Below, in pieces: positions 1 to 7,229 of a stretch of DNA of 20,120 bases. Every line of letters starts with the position of its first letter. Position 1 is the stretch's first letter. The notes below the pieces were generated by a model that ran no database searches, was not told where the DNA came from, and was given only the letters and a program-made list of their open reading frames with translations. Source of the DNA: Chromatiales bacterium (GTDB taxonomy: Bacteria; Pseudomonadota; Gammaproteobacteria; Chromatiales; Chromatiaceae). Location of the stretch: positions 1 to 20,120 of the forward strand of contig JANTHH010000020.1 in assembly GCA_024762485.1 (NCBI GenBank). Direction: 5' to 3'. A program made the translations under genes and the position numbers.

Positions 1-1407
1 GCCGTTCAGGCCGCCTTCCGTTATCTGGTGTATGCCATGAGCGGTGCCGTCGCCATCCTGGCAGCCATCATCCTGCTCAAGGTGAACGCCGGCTCACTCA
101 GTTACAGTGCCGCACGAGACTACCTGGCCGGCGCGCCCACCAGCATATTGTGGCTCTGCATCGGACTGTTCGGCAGTGGTTTCCTGATCAAGCTCGCCAT
201 GGTGCCCTTTCATCTCTGGCAGGCCAGAGCCTACAGCCTGACGCCAGGCCCGGCAGCGGCCTTTCTGGGGGCCATCTCCTCACGCATGGGCCTGTTTGCC
301 ATTGCAGCCGTCATCATGACCGTGGTTGGCATGGACCGGCTGATCGAACTGGAGATCCCCTACACCTTCCTGGTGGCGCGTGATCTCTGGTTGTGGCTTG
401 CCGCCATCACCATTGTGGTTCCCACCTTTATCGCGCTCAAGCAGACAGACGCACGCATGCTGCTGGCGTGGCACGGCATCGGGCAGAGCGGTTATATGCT
501 GATGGGACTCATGCTGGCCAGCCCGATGGGCGCCGCCGGGGGCCTGTTGCATGTCTTCAATTACGCCACCTATCAGGCGGCGCTCTTCCTCACGGTCACC
601 GCGGTCGCCTACCGGACCGGCACGACCAACCTGGATCGACTGGGCGGACTGGTGACCCGCATGCCACTGACCTTCGTCGCCATGCTGCTCGGCATTATAG
701 GGCTGGCGGGCCTGCCACCAATGAACGGCTTCGTTTCCAAGTGGCTGGTATACAAATCACTGCTGGCGCAAGAGATGCCCCTGTTGTTCCTTGCCGCCTC
801 GATCGGCACACTGGGGACCGTCCTCAGCGTCTACAAGCTGATCCATAACACCTTCCTCGGCCAACTGCGACTCGAGCACGAGAATGTCCGCGAGGTACCC
901 TGGAGCATGGTGATCCCCATGCTGTCACTGGGTGGCATCGCCTTTATCACCGGTTACATGCCCGGACTCGCCCTCGACCTGGTCACAATCGCTCAGCAGT
1001 CACTGGGCATCACAGCACTGGATTATCACCTGGGCGGTGTCAACACGGACAGCGGCAGCCTCGACATGTTGTGGGTCGTCAGCATCATGCTGATCGCCAT
1101 CGGCATCGGTGCCCTGGTGTTCCTTGCAGGGAATCGGAGCAAACGCGTCCATCAGTTCGACAACTATGCCGGTGGTCATTTCCTCAGCTCGGACATGCGC
1201 TATCACTACAGCCACAACTTTTATCCCGGATTGATGCGGGTGATCGGCCCCTGGTATCGCGGCAGTATCCGGTGGCTGGAATCAGTACTGGTGTCCATCA
1301 CCGCATTTTCCACCTCGCTGTCCCTGGGCATATTCCGCAGCCGCTTTGCCTCCTACTACCCGCTCTTCGGCGCCGTGGTCCTGCTGCTCTGGGTCGGTCT
1401 GCCATGA
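1..1407 (+). CDS. Complex-I/Mrp-type antiporter-like membrane subunit (HyfB/NuoM-like), 5' partial
   Basis: This is an ion-translocating membrane subunit of the proton-conducting antiporter family (NuoL/M/N, MrpD, HyfB), cut by the window start; the frame is open from base 1 and 468 residues are visible. Many hydrophobic helices are present. Family landmarks are a lysine in the stretch IKLAMVPFHLWQARAY (Lys codon 190-192), then HVFNYATYQAALF, then GLPPMNGFVSKW. The C-terminal tail (DNYAGGHFLSSDMRYHYSHNF) and final helices resemble hydrogenase-4/Ehr-type subunits more than plain NuoM. The first visible Met (base 28) lies inside a conserved helix, so the true start is upstream. It heads an operon with a NuoH-like gene 50 bp downstream. 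A Gln codon at 574-576 sits where NuoL/HyfB-type proteins often have Lys. The general family is secure; the exact subfamily is inferred. Confidence 0.9.
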   Translation, partial: AVQAAFRYLVYAMSGAVAILAAIILLKVNAGSLSYSAARDYLAGAPTSILWLCIGLFGSGFLIKLAMVPFHLWQARAYSLTPGPAAAFLGAISSRMGLFAIAAVIMTVVGMDRLIELEIPYTFLVARDLWLWLAAITIVVPTFIALKQTDARMLLAWHGIGQSGYMLMGLMLASPMGAAGGLLHVFNYATYQAALFLTVTAVAYRTGTTNLDRLGGLVTRMPLTFVAMLLGIIGLAGLPPMNGFVSKWLVYKSLLAQEMPLLFLAASIGTLGTVLSVYKLIHNTFLGQLRLEHENVREVPWSMVIPMLSLGGIAFITGYMPGLALDLVTIAQQSLGITALDYHLGGVNTDSGSLDMLWVVSIMLIAIGIGALVFLAGNRSKRVHQFDNYAGGHFLSSDMRYHYSHNFYPGLMRVIGPWYRGSIRWLESVLVSITAFSTSLSLGIFRSRFASYYPLFGAVVLLLWVGLP

Positions 1408-1457
1408 GTCCGAGTCGACGATAACGGGGATGGAGACGCGCTGAATCCGAGGCAATT

Positions 1458-2360
1458 ATGGAATGGTATACGCTACTCATTGAGTTCACCCTGATGCCGC
1501 TGGTCGCCTTCGTGGTCGGCCTGGCGATGGTTCTCATGATGCGGCGCCTGCGCGCCCGGATCGAACGGCGTGTCGGCCCCCCGCTGCTGCAGCCGCTCTA
1601 CGACGTCATCAAGCTCTACAGCAAAAAGACCCAGATATCCCATGGCGCACTGCATGACCTGGGCATCATGATGGTGATCGGCGGGTACATCGCCGCCGAG
1701 GTATTCCTTCCGGTACCCGGCATGATGGGCATGGCCCGCGAGGGTGACCTGATCACCCTGATCTACCTGATGATGGTGCCCTCTCTCGGTCTGGCACTGG
1801 GTGTCGGCCAGTGCGCCAACCCGAACGGATCCATCGGTATCTCGCGAGCCCTCACCTCGATGCTCGCGTATGACGTGCCCTTCATCATCGTTGTCGCCGG
1901 CGCAATCATGGTGTATGGCACCAGCAATCTGCCGACCATCATCGAAATGCAACAGGCTGGCGGCGTGGCCGCGTGGGGCATCAGCGTCATGCCCCTGTTG
2001 GCGATTGCCGGACTGATCAGCACGCATGCGATGCTGGCCAAGGAACCCTTCGAGGTGTATGTCGCACCCGCGGAGATCGCCACCGGCCCCATGGTGGAGA
2101 TGAGCGGCAAGTATCTCGGCGCCCTGTTCGTGATGCAGTGCTTCCAGATCTATACCGTAAGCGTGATATTCGTGACCCTGTTCCTCGGCGGTGGTGAGAA
2201 CTGGCTGTTCTTCCTGCTAAAGATTTTCGCCGTCGCTGCCATCTCATCCAGCGTCACCGTTATCTTTCCGCGCTACAAGACAGACCAGGTCATCCGCTGG
2301 CTATGGAAGTGGCCAACGGGCATTGCCCTGCTCGGCCTTGCCATGGTGATGATGAAATGA
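1458..2360 (+). CDS. NuoH/HyfC/EchB-like membrane anchor subunit
   Basis: This 300-residue integral membrane protein is of the respiratory-chain subunit 1 family. In complex I and group-4 hydrogenases that subunit joins the peripheral arm to the membrane arm. The first helix is followed by RVGPPLLQPLYDVIKLYSKK, the short hydrogenase-type version of the NuoH loop rather than the GPNRVG form. A later loop reads KEPFEVYVAPAEIATGPMVE followed by MSGKYL, matching the conserved acidic loop of the family. Length is near HyfC/HycD (about 300-310) and shorter than NuoH (about 325). A GAGG-like ribosome-binding site lies just before the ATG. It sits between the antiporter-like and NuoB-like genes, as expected of one complex. 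A role in a membrane-bound energy-converting complex is well supported; the quinone or other substrate is unknown. Confidence 0.92.
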   Translation: MEWYTLLIEFTLMPLVAFVVGLAMVLMMRRLRARIERRVGPPLLQPLYDVIKLYSKKTQISHGALHDLGIMMVIGGYIAAEVFLPVPGMMGMAREGDLITLIYLMMVPSLGLALGVGQCANPNGSIGISRALTSMLAYDVPFIIVVAGAIMVYGTSNLPTIIEMQQAGGVAAWGISVMPLLAIAGLISTHAMLAKEPFEVYVAPAEIATGPMVEMSGKYLGALFVMQCFQIYTVSVIFVTLFLGGGENWLFFLLKIFAVAAISSSVTVIFPRYKTDQVIRWLWKWPTGIALLGLAMVMMK

Positions 2361-2373
2361 AGGAGTTTGCGTC

Positions 2374-3129
2374 ATGAGTGAGGAAAAAACGTTTCCTGCC
2401 ATCCCGCCCGCGGTCTCCACAGGTATCGCCTGCGAGACAAAGAAGGACAGCTTCCTGCAGCGTGTGATGGACGGCTTCGCGGAATTTTGCCGCGCCCGAT
2501 CCCTGTTCATCCTGCACTACTGTACCGGCTGCGGTGCGATCGAGCTGCCACCCGCCATCACCTCGCGTTTTGACCTGGAACGCCTCGGCGTGTCGCCGAT
2601 GGTGACCCCGCGCCAGGCGGACATCCTGCTCATCACCGGTTATGTCTCGATCAAGACGCTGAAACGCATCATTCTCACCTACGAGCAGATGCAGGGGCCC
2701 AAGTATGTGATCGGCATCTGTTCCTGCACCGTCAACGGCGGCATGTACTGGAACAGCTATGCCACTGCCAAGCAGTTGAACGAGTATCTGCCGGTGGATA
2801 TGTATATCGCCGGTTGCATGCCTCGCCCCGAGGCGGTTCAGGAAGGACTGAAGCAGTTACGCGAAAAGATAGAAAGTGGCGAGGCCAATTCCTGGGAAGA
2901 CTATTTCAAACGTTATGACCATTACCTGGGCAATCAGCAGCACCTGTTCGGTGACGACTGGCACACCCCGACTGATGTCATTGGTGAGGCACGGCATTAC
3001 GACCTGCTCGGGGATGAATCCCTGGGCGAGCATACCGTAAGACTTGAGAAGTATCTGCAGCATCATCAGGAGCTGGGACTGACCAATGTCGAGCTGGAGC
3101 CGGAAAACAAGGAATTGATGGAGCGCTGA
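2374..3129 (+). CDS. NuoB / group-4 hydrogenase small-subunit-like iron-sulfur protein
   Basis: This 251-residue protein resembles the small subunit that holds the N2 (proximal) [4Fe-4S] cluster in complex I and group-4 [NiFe] hydrogenases. The candidate ligands are all present: Cys50 and Cys53 in HYCTGCGAIE, Cys118 in CSCTVNGGMY and Cys148 in AGCMPRPE. The first pair is spaced CxxC as in hydrogenases, not tandem CC as in NuoB. Cys116 is an extra cysteine. The C-terminal extension beyond residue 170 is hydrophilic and longer than in NuoB; I do not recognise it. The ATG follows AAGGAG at good spacing. It lies 13 bp after the NuoH-like gene and 7 bp before the NuoC-like gene. Electron transfer to the active-site cavity at the interface with the NuoD-like subunit is inferred from the family. 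Confidence 0.92.
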   Translation: MSEEKTFPAIPPAVSTGIACETKKDSFLQRVMDGFAEFCRARSLFILHYCTGCGAIELPPAITSRFDLERLGVSPMVTPRQADILLITGYVSIKTLKRIILTYEQMQGPKYVIGICSCTVNGGMYWNSYATAKQLNEYLPVDMYIAGCMPRPEAVQEGLKQLREKIESGEANSWEDYFKRYDHYLGNQQHLFGDDWHTPTDVIGEARHYDLLGDESLGEHTVRLEKYLQHHQELGLTNVELEPENKELMER

Positions 3130-3136
3130 AGAGCAC

Positions 3137-3673
3137 ATGAGCAAAGAGATCAAAGCCGTTCGGCTCGACGAGGTCCTGGGCGAGATGGAAGGCGCTGTGA
3201 TGCAGCGCAAACGCCCGGGCCGCATCCGCGTCGACATCGAGGCCGATGCCCTGCCGACGCTGCTGCAGCTCCTGAAGGGGCGTGCCGGTTATCTTCACCT
3301 GTCATCGATCTCCTGCGTTGACTGGCCGGAGGATGAAGAGTTCGAGCTTGTCTATCACGTCTGGTCCTACGAGACGGGGGTCCTGGTTTCAGCCCATACC
3401 CGAATCAGCAAACAGAGTGCGCGCTACATCTCCGTTTATGACCTATACGTGCCCGCCGGCTTTTTCGAACGCGACATCTATGAGATGTATGGCCTGTATT
3501 TCGAAGGCTCGCCCCACATGGAGAAGTTCATACTCACTGAATGGAACGGGCCGCCCCCGATGTTGAAATCCTTCGATACCGAGGAATTCGTACGCGACAC
3601 CTTCGACTGGAAGGAATACAACCCGGATTGGCTGCAGGAGATCGTCGCCAAGGGCGGGGGTATCGTGGAATGA
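3137..3673 (+). CDS. NuoC-like 30-kDa subunit
   Basis: This 178-residue soluble protein belongs to the complex I 30-kDa (NuoC/HyfG N-terminal) family. The diagnostic stretch is VPAGFFERDIYEMYGLYFEG, followed by a W-N-G-P-P-P-M-L-K-S-F tail that matches the family consensus around ERE-x-x-D-x-F-G and the basic end. It carries no metal ligands; in relatives it is a structural subunit of the peripheral arm, packed against the large subunit. Separate NuoC and NuoD genes, as here, are the ancestral arrangement; HyfG/HycE and E. coli NuoCD are fused. The stop codon overlaps the next start (ATGA), suggesting translational coupling with the NuoD-like gene. Confidence 0.9.
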   Translation: MSKEIKAVRLDEVLGEMEGAVMQRKRPGRIRVDIEADALPTLLQLLKGRAGYLHLSSISCVDWPEDEEFELVYHVWSYETGVLVSAHTRISKQSARYISVYDLYVPAGFFERDIYEMYGLYFEGSPHMEKFILTEWNGPPPMLKSFDTEEFVRDTFDWKEYNPDWLQEIVAKGGGIVE

Positions 3674-4812
3674 GACCGGAAAACTACAAGTCGGTCGAGC
3701 ATCCGCCCAGCCATGAATATGAGCTGAACTTCGGTCCCAATCACCCCGGCATCGAAGGCAATTATGCCCTGAAGGTGAAATTGGAAGGTGATGTCGTGAC
3801 TGAAGCGAAGGCCGACGGTGGCTATCTGCACCGCGGTTTCGAAAAGCTGATGGAAACCCGGCTTTGGATGCAGAACATCGCACTGGTGCCGCGCATTTGC
3901 GTACCGGACCCGGTGCCCATGGAAGTGGTTTACTCCCTCGGAGTGGAGGAGCTCGGCGGTCTCGAGGTACCTGCTCGCGCACAATGGCTGCGGGTACTGC
4001 ACCTGGAACTCTCGCGTATCGCCGCACACCTGTTCACCTTTGGCGGTCATGCGGCCACTACCGGCATGTACAGCAACATGTTCTGGGGGGTCACCGACCG
4101 TGACTATGTGCTCGATCTCTTCGAGCAGATGAGCGGCGGTCGCGTCTACCACATGTACAACGTGCCCGGCGGCGTGCGTCGGGATCTGCCTGACGGGTTC
4201 CTCGCACGGGTCAGCGAGCTGCTGGATTACCTGGAGCGCCGGTTACCCCAGTACGACGATCTCTTCTTCGCCAATGCCGTGTTCATCGACCGCGCCCGGG
4301 GTACCGGCACCCTGACCCAGGAACAGGCATTGTCCTGGGGTGTCACCGGCCCCAACCTGCGCGCCTGCGGCCTCTCCTTCGACGTGCGCCGCGATGACCC
4401 TTATCTCGTTTATGACCAACTCGAATTCGATATCCCGACCGAGACGGCCGGCGACGCACTGGCAAGAACACTGGTACGGCGCGCCGAACTGATCCAGTCG
4501 ATTCGCATTCTGCGCCAGGTCATCGCCAGGCTGCCCGGTATCGACGGCCCGATCCGTTGCCCCCTGCCCAATCCCCTTGCCTGGAATGTTCCCATGGGAG
4601 AGGCCTATCCCCGGGTCGAATCATCAAAAGGCGAACTCTGTTTCTATCTGGTATCCACGGGTGGCGACAGGCCTCACCGGGTCCATGTGCGCGGCCCATC
4701 CTCCATGCATGCCGTGCAGGTGCTGGAACGGCTCAGCATCGGAACCCGGATAGAGGACGTGGCTCAGACCATGTTCTCACTCGATGCCTGCCCGCCGGAG
4801 GTCGATCGCTGA
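3670..4812 (+). CDS. NuoD / [NiFe]-hydrogenase large-subunit-like protein with incomplete Ni-ligand set
   Basis: This 380-residue protein is homologous to NuoD (49-kDa) and group-4 hydrogenase large subunits. It has an early FGPNHPG motif, then GGYLHRGFEKLME, and YNVPGGVRRDLPDGF around residues 160-175. The ATG at 3670 overlaps the previous stop (ATGA); an upstream in-frame ATG at 3541 would add 43 non-family residues and was rejected. The metal-binding positions are informative. Hydrogenases have RxCGxC and DPCxxC; here they read RICVPD (Cys77, Asp80) and DACPPE (Cys374, Glu377). The first cysteine of each pair is kept and the second replaced by an acid. A normal NiFe site is therefore unlikely. 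The protein also ends PEVDR like NuoD, with no cleavable C-terminal extension. Its substrate is unknown; Ehr-type or Mbs-type relatives are the best guess. Confidence 0.93.
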   Translation: MRPENYKSVEHPPSHEYELNFGPNHPGIEGNYALKVKLEGDVVTEAKADGGYLHRGFEKLMETRLWMQNIALVPRICVPDPVPMEVVYSLGVEELGGLEVPARAQWLRVLHLELSRIAAHLFTFGGHAATTGMYSNMFWGVTDRDYVLDLFEQMSGGRVYHMYNVPGGVRRDLPDGFLARVSELLDYLERRLPQYDDLFFANAVFIDRARGTGTLTQEQALSWGVTGPNLRACGLSFDVRRDDPYLVYDQLEFDIPTETAGDALARTLVRRAELIQSIRILRQVIARLPGIDGPIRCPLPNPLAWNVPMGEAYPRVESSKGELCFYLVSTGGDRPHRVHVRGPSSMHAVQVLERLSIGTRIEDVAQTMFSLDACPPEVDR

Positions 4813-6644
4813 TGACTGACATCAAATACGAAAGCAAGGGCAGCCTGCTGCGTCCCTTCAAGGCGCTTGCCTTCCTTGGCCGCGAACCGGTCACCGAGCC
4901 AATGGGACCAAGACCGGCATCGGAAAACTATCGCGGTTTCCATCTCAACGACTGGGAAAAATGCATCGGCTGCGGCACCTGCAAGAAGATTTGTGACAAT
5001 CAGGCCATCCGTATGGTTTCGATCCCCGATCTGCCGGCAGACCCTGTCAAAGGCATCCGCGCCGAGCGCCCTGCCATGGACTATGGACGCTGTTGCTGGT
5101 GCGGGCTCTGTGTCGACCTGTGCCCCACCGGTTCCCTGTCGCTTTCCCGTGAATATGTCCACACCTGCACCGAGGAGCAGATCAGCAGCTACTTCATCCT
5201 GCCCGACCCGAAGGGAATGCACGGTCAGGGCTACGAAAAGGGCTGGGCGAAGACGGCCGATGCAGATCTCATTGATCTCGAACGCCAGCCCATGCACCAA
5301 CTGGCCCCCGACGAGCGTACCGACTCCTTTGCCGAAGTGGTCGATGGCTTCGATCCACAATCGGCGCTACTCGAGGCATCGCGCTGCATCCAGTGCGGCA
5401 TGTGCCACGATGCCTGCCCGTCGAACATGGATGCGCCACAGTACATCCGTGCCATCTGGTCGGACGACCTCGAAGCCGCCATCGAACATATCTACGACAC
5501 CAATCCACTGGCGCATGTCTGCGGCCGGGTCTGTACCCATCGCTGTGAATCGGCCTGCTCCATCGGGATACGCGGCAAGCCCCTGTCGATCCGCTGGCTC
5601 AAGCGTTATGCCATGGATCAGGTGGGTCATGATCGGGTCCGCGACATCGTCAGCAAACGCAAGGCGCCGTTGCCCGACAGTGGAAAAATCGCCATCATCG
5701 GCGCCGGGCCAGCCGGACTCACTGCAGCCTACGACCTCGCATTGCAGGGGTTCCAGGTCACCATCTATGAGGGCCTGCCACAGGGCGGCGGCATGACGCG
5801 TTACGGCATCCCCGAATACCGTCTGCCCTATAACCGCCTCGACGACGATATCGACATCATCACCTCACTCGGGGTCGTGATCCACTATGACACCTGGGTT
5901 GGCCGCGATATCAGCATGACCCAACTGGAACAGGACAACGACGCCGTGATCGTGGCCAATGGCCTGCACCTCGGCCGATCCACCCGTATCCCCGGCTCGG
6001 ACCATGCCCAGGTGTACTCGGCCATCGATCTGCTGCGCAAGATCACCCTGGGCGAGCATTTCGACATCCCACAGCGTGCAGTGGTCATCGGTGGCGGCAA
6101 CGTGGCCATGGACATCGCCCGCAGCCTGCTGCGGCTGCAGCAACGCACTCACGGCAGGACCGATGTCACCGTCACCACCTTGGAGGCCCGCGACCAGATG
6201 ATGGCTGCCGCGGACGAGATCGAGGAGGCGGAAGAGGAAGGCGTGGTCATCATCAACAGCCGCGGACCACGCCAGTGCACCGTCGACAAGGAGGTACTGA
6301 CCGGTCTGGAGACCGTTCACTGCATCTCGGTGTTCGACGCGGAAGGCCGCTTCCACCCACAATACGACGAGGACGACCTCACCCTCTACGGGGCGGACAT
6401 GGTCGTCGAGGCCATCGGCCAGGCCCCCGACAATGACTTCCTCGGGGAGCTGCTGACAGAACGTCTGGAGTGGGTTCGTGGACGGCTCAAGATCGATGAG
6501 GAGGGTAGGACATCAGAGCCATGGCTCTGGGCGGCAGGTGATGCCGTCGAGGGACCGGATGTCATCCATGCCATCGCTGGTGGCCACCGCGTGGCGAATA
6601 GTATTCAGCAGCACTTGGCCTCATTGAGGAAGGCGAGCGCATGA
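4812..6644 (+). CDS. Ferredoxin (NuoI-like)-GltD/NfnB-type FAD/NAD(P) oxidoreductase fusion
   Basis: This 610-residue fusion protein is likely the electron input or output module of the complex. Residues 45-115 form a two-cluster ferredoxin: C51-C54-C57-C61 and C94-C97-C100-C104, like NuoI. Residues 180-270 are the N-terminal iron-sulfur domain of GltD-type enzymes: C192-C195-C198-C202 and C237-C241-C245-C249. From residue 292 comes an FAD Rossmann fold (IAIIGAGPAGLTAAYDLA), then GGGMTRYGIPEYRLP, an NAD(P)-binding Rossmann motif (VVIGGGNVAMDIARS, 424-438), and the closing FAD motif WAAGDAVEGPDVIHAIAGG (573-591). The ATG at 4812 overlaps the preceding stop by one base; an upstream extension reads antisense-like, non-family sequence. 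GltD, NfnB/SudA and DPD relatives pass electrons between NAD(P)H and iron-sulfur clusters. NADH versus NADPH preference cannot be read with certainty. Confidence 0.92.
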   Translation: MTDIKYESKGSLLRPFKALAFLGREPVTEPMGPRPASENYRGFHLNDWEKCIGCGTCKKICDNQAIRMVSIPDLPADPVKGIRAERPAMDYGRCCWCGLCVDLCPTGSLSLSREYVHTCTEEQISSYFILPDPKGMHGQGYEKGWAKTADADLIDLERQPMHQLAPDERTDSFAEVVDGFDPQSALLEASRCIQCGMCHDACPSNMDAPQYIRAIWSDDLEAAIEHIYDTNPLAHVCGRVCTHRCESACSIGIRGKPLSIRWLKRYAMDQVGHDRVRDIVSKRKAPLPDSGKIAIIGAGPAGLTAAYDLALQGFQVTIYEGLPQGGGMTRYGIPEYRLPYNRLDDDIDIITSLGVVIHYDTWVGRDISMTQLEQDNDAVIVANGLHLGRSTRIPGSDHAQVYSAIDLLRKITLGEHFDIPQRAVVIGGGNVAMDIARSLLRLQQRTHGRTDVTVTTLEARDQMMAAADEIEEAEEEGVVIINSRGPRQCTVDKEVLTGLETVHCISVFDAEGRFHPQYDEDDLTLYGADMVVEAIGQAPDNDFLGELLTERLEWVRGRLKIDEEGRTSEPWLWAAGDAVEGPDVIHAIAGGHRVANSIQQHLASLRKASA

Positions 6645-7159
6645 GCGACGACACAACACCCCGCGAGGGTCACAGCGGCTACGAACGCCTGCGGGGCACC
6701 AAGAGCATTGCCGAGATCCTCGAGACCGCCATGTCTTTCGAGCGCAGTGCGCAGACATTCTATGAAGACCTGGTGGACCGGGTCAGCAAACCGATGCGCG
6801 CACTGGTGAAGGAACTGGCCGAGGAAGAAGCGGGACATTACGCAGCGTTCATGGCGCTGAAGGCGGACCCCGCTGTACAGCAACAGATCGGCGAGCAGGT
6901 ACAGATCCCACCTAGCGACCACCGCTTTTCGGACTACATTCACCTCCCTGCGCTTCCGGACAAACCAGACGACCAGAGCATTCTGCAATATGCCCTGGGA
7001 CGCGAGCATGCGGCCATGGAACAGTACCAGTCGCTGGCGAGCGAGGTGCCACCAGGCCCGCTGCAGGACACCTTCCGCTTCCTTGCCCAGGAGGAACTGG
7101 AGCACAAGAAGGAGCTGGAAAAGCGCTACTATGAGGTGGTGCACAGCGGCGGCGTCTGA
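6641..7159 (+). CDS. Ferritin-like diiron (rubrerythrin-type) protein
   Basis: This 172-residue four-helix protein has the two diiron half-sites of the rubrerythrin/ferritin-like family: Glu34 and E63-x-x-H66 in the first pair of helices, Glu122 and E152-x-x-H155 in the second. There is no C-terminal rubredoxin domain (no CxxC), so any electrons must come from a partner. The ATG overlaps the stop of the flavoprotein gene (ATGA), which ties it to the complex operon. In this family the diiron site reduces peroxide or oxygen. Here it could protect the oxygen-sensitive clusters or act as a terminal acceptor; both ideas are inference from position. The product ends before a 70-bp gap that precedes the transglutaminase-like gene. 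Confidence 0.85.
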   Translation: MSDDTTPREGHSGYERLRGTKSIAEILETAMSFERSAQTFYEDLVDRVSKPMRALVKELAEEEAGHYAAFMALKADPAVQQQIGEQVQIPPSDHRFSDYIHLPALPDKPDDQSILQYALGREHAAMEQYQSLASEVPPGPLQDTFRFLAQEELEHKKELEKRYYEVVHSGGV

Positions 7160-7229
7160 GCCGCTCAGACACCCACCCCAACGGGCACGGCGCTGAAGTT
7201 GCCAGGCCCGGAGAGCGTTGCAGACAGCC

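Noticed and set aside
3541..3669. Upstream extension of the NuoD-like gene (ATG 3541)
   Set aside because: The extra 43 residues overlap the NuoC-like gene in another frame and are not family-like; ATG 3670 gives a clean ATGA overlap.
4557..4811. Upstream extension of the flavoprotein gene
   Set aside because: It overlaps the NuoD-like gene and has no ferredoxin sequence; ATG 4812 is coupled to the previous stop.
3670..4812. Functional [NiFe] hydrogenase large subunit
   Set aside because: Only two of four Ni-ligating cysteines are present, there is no C-terminal extension for protease processing, and no maturation genes are in the window.
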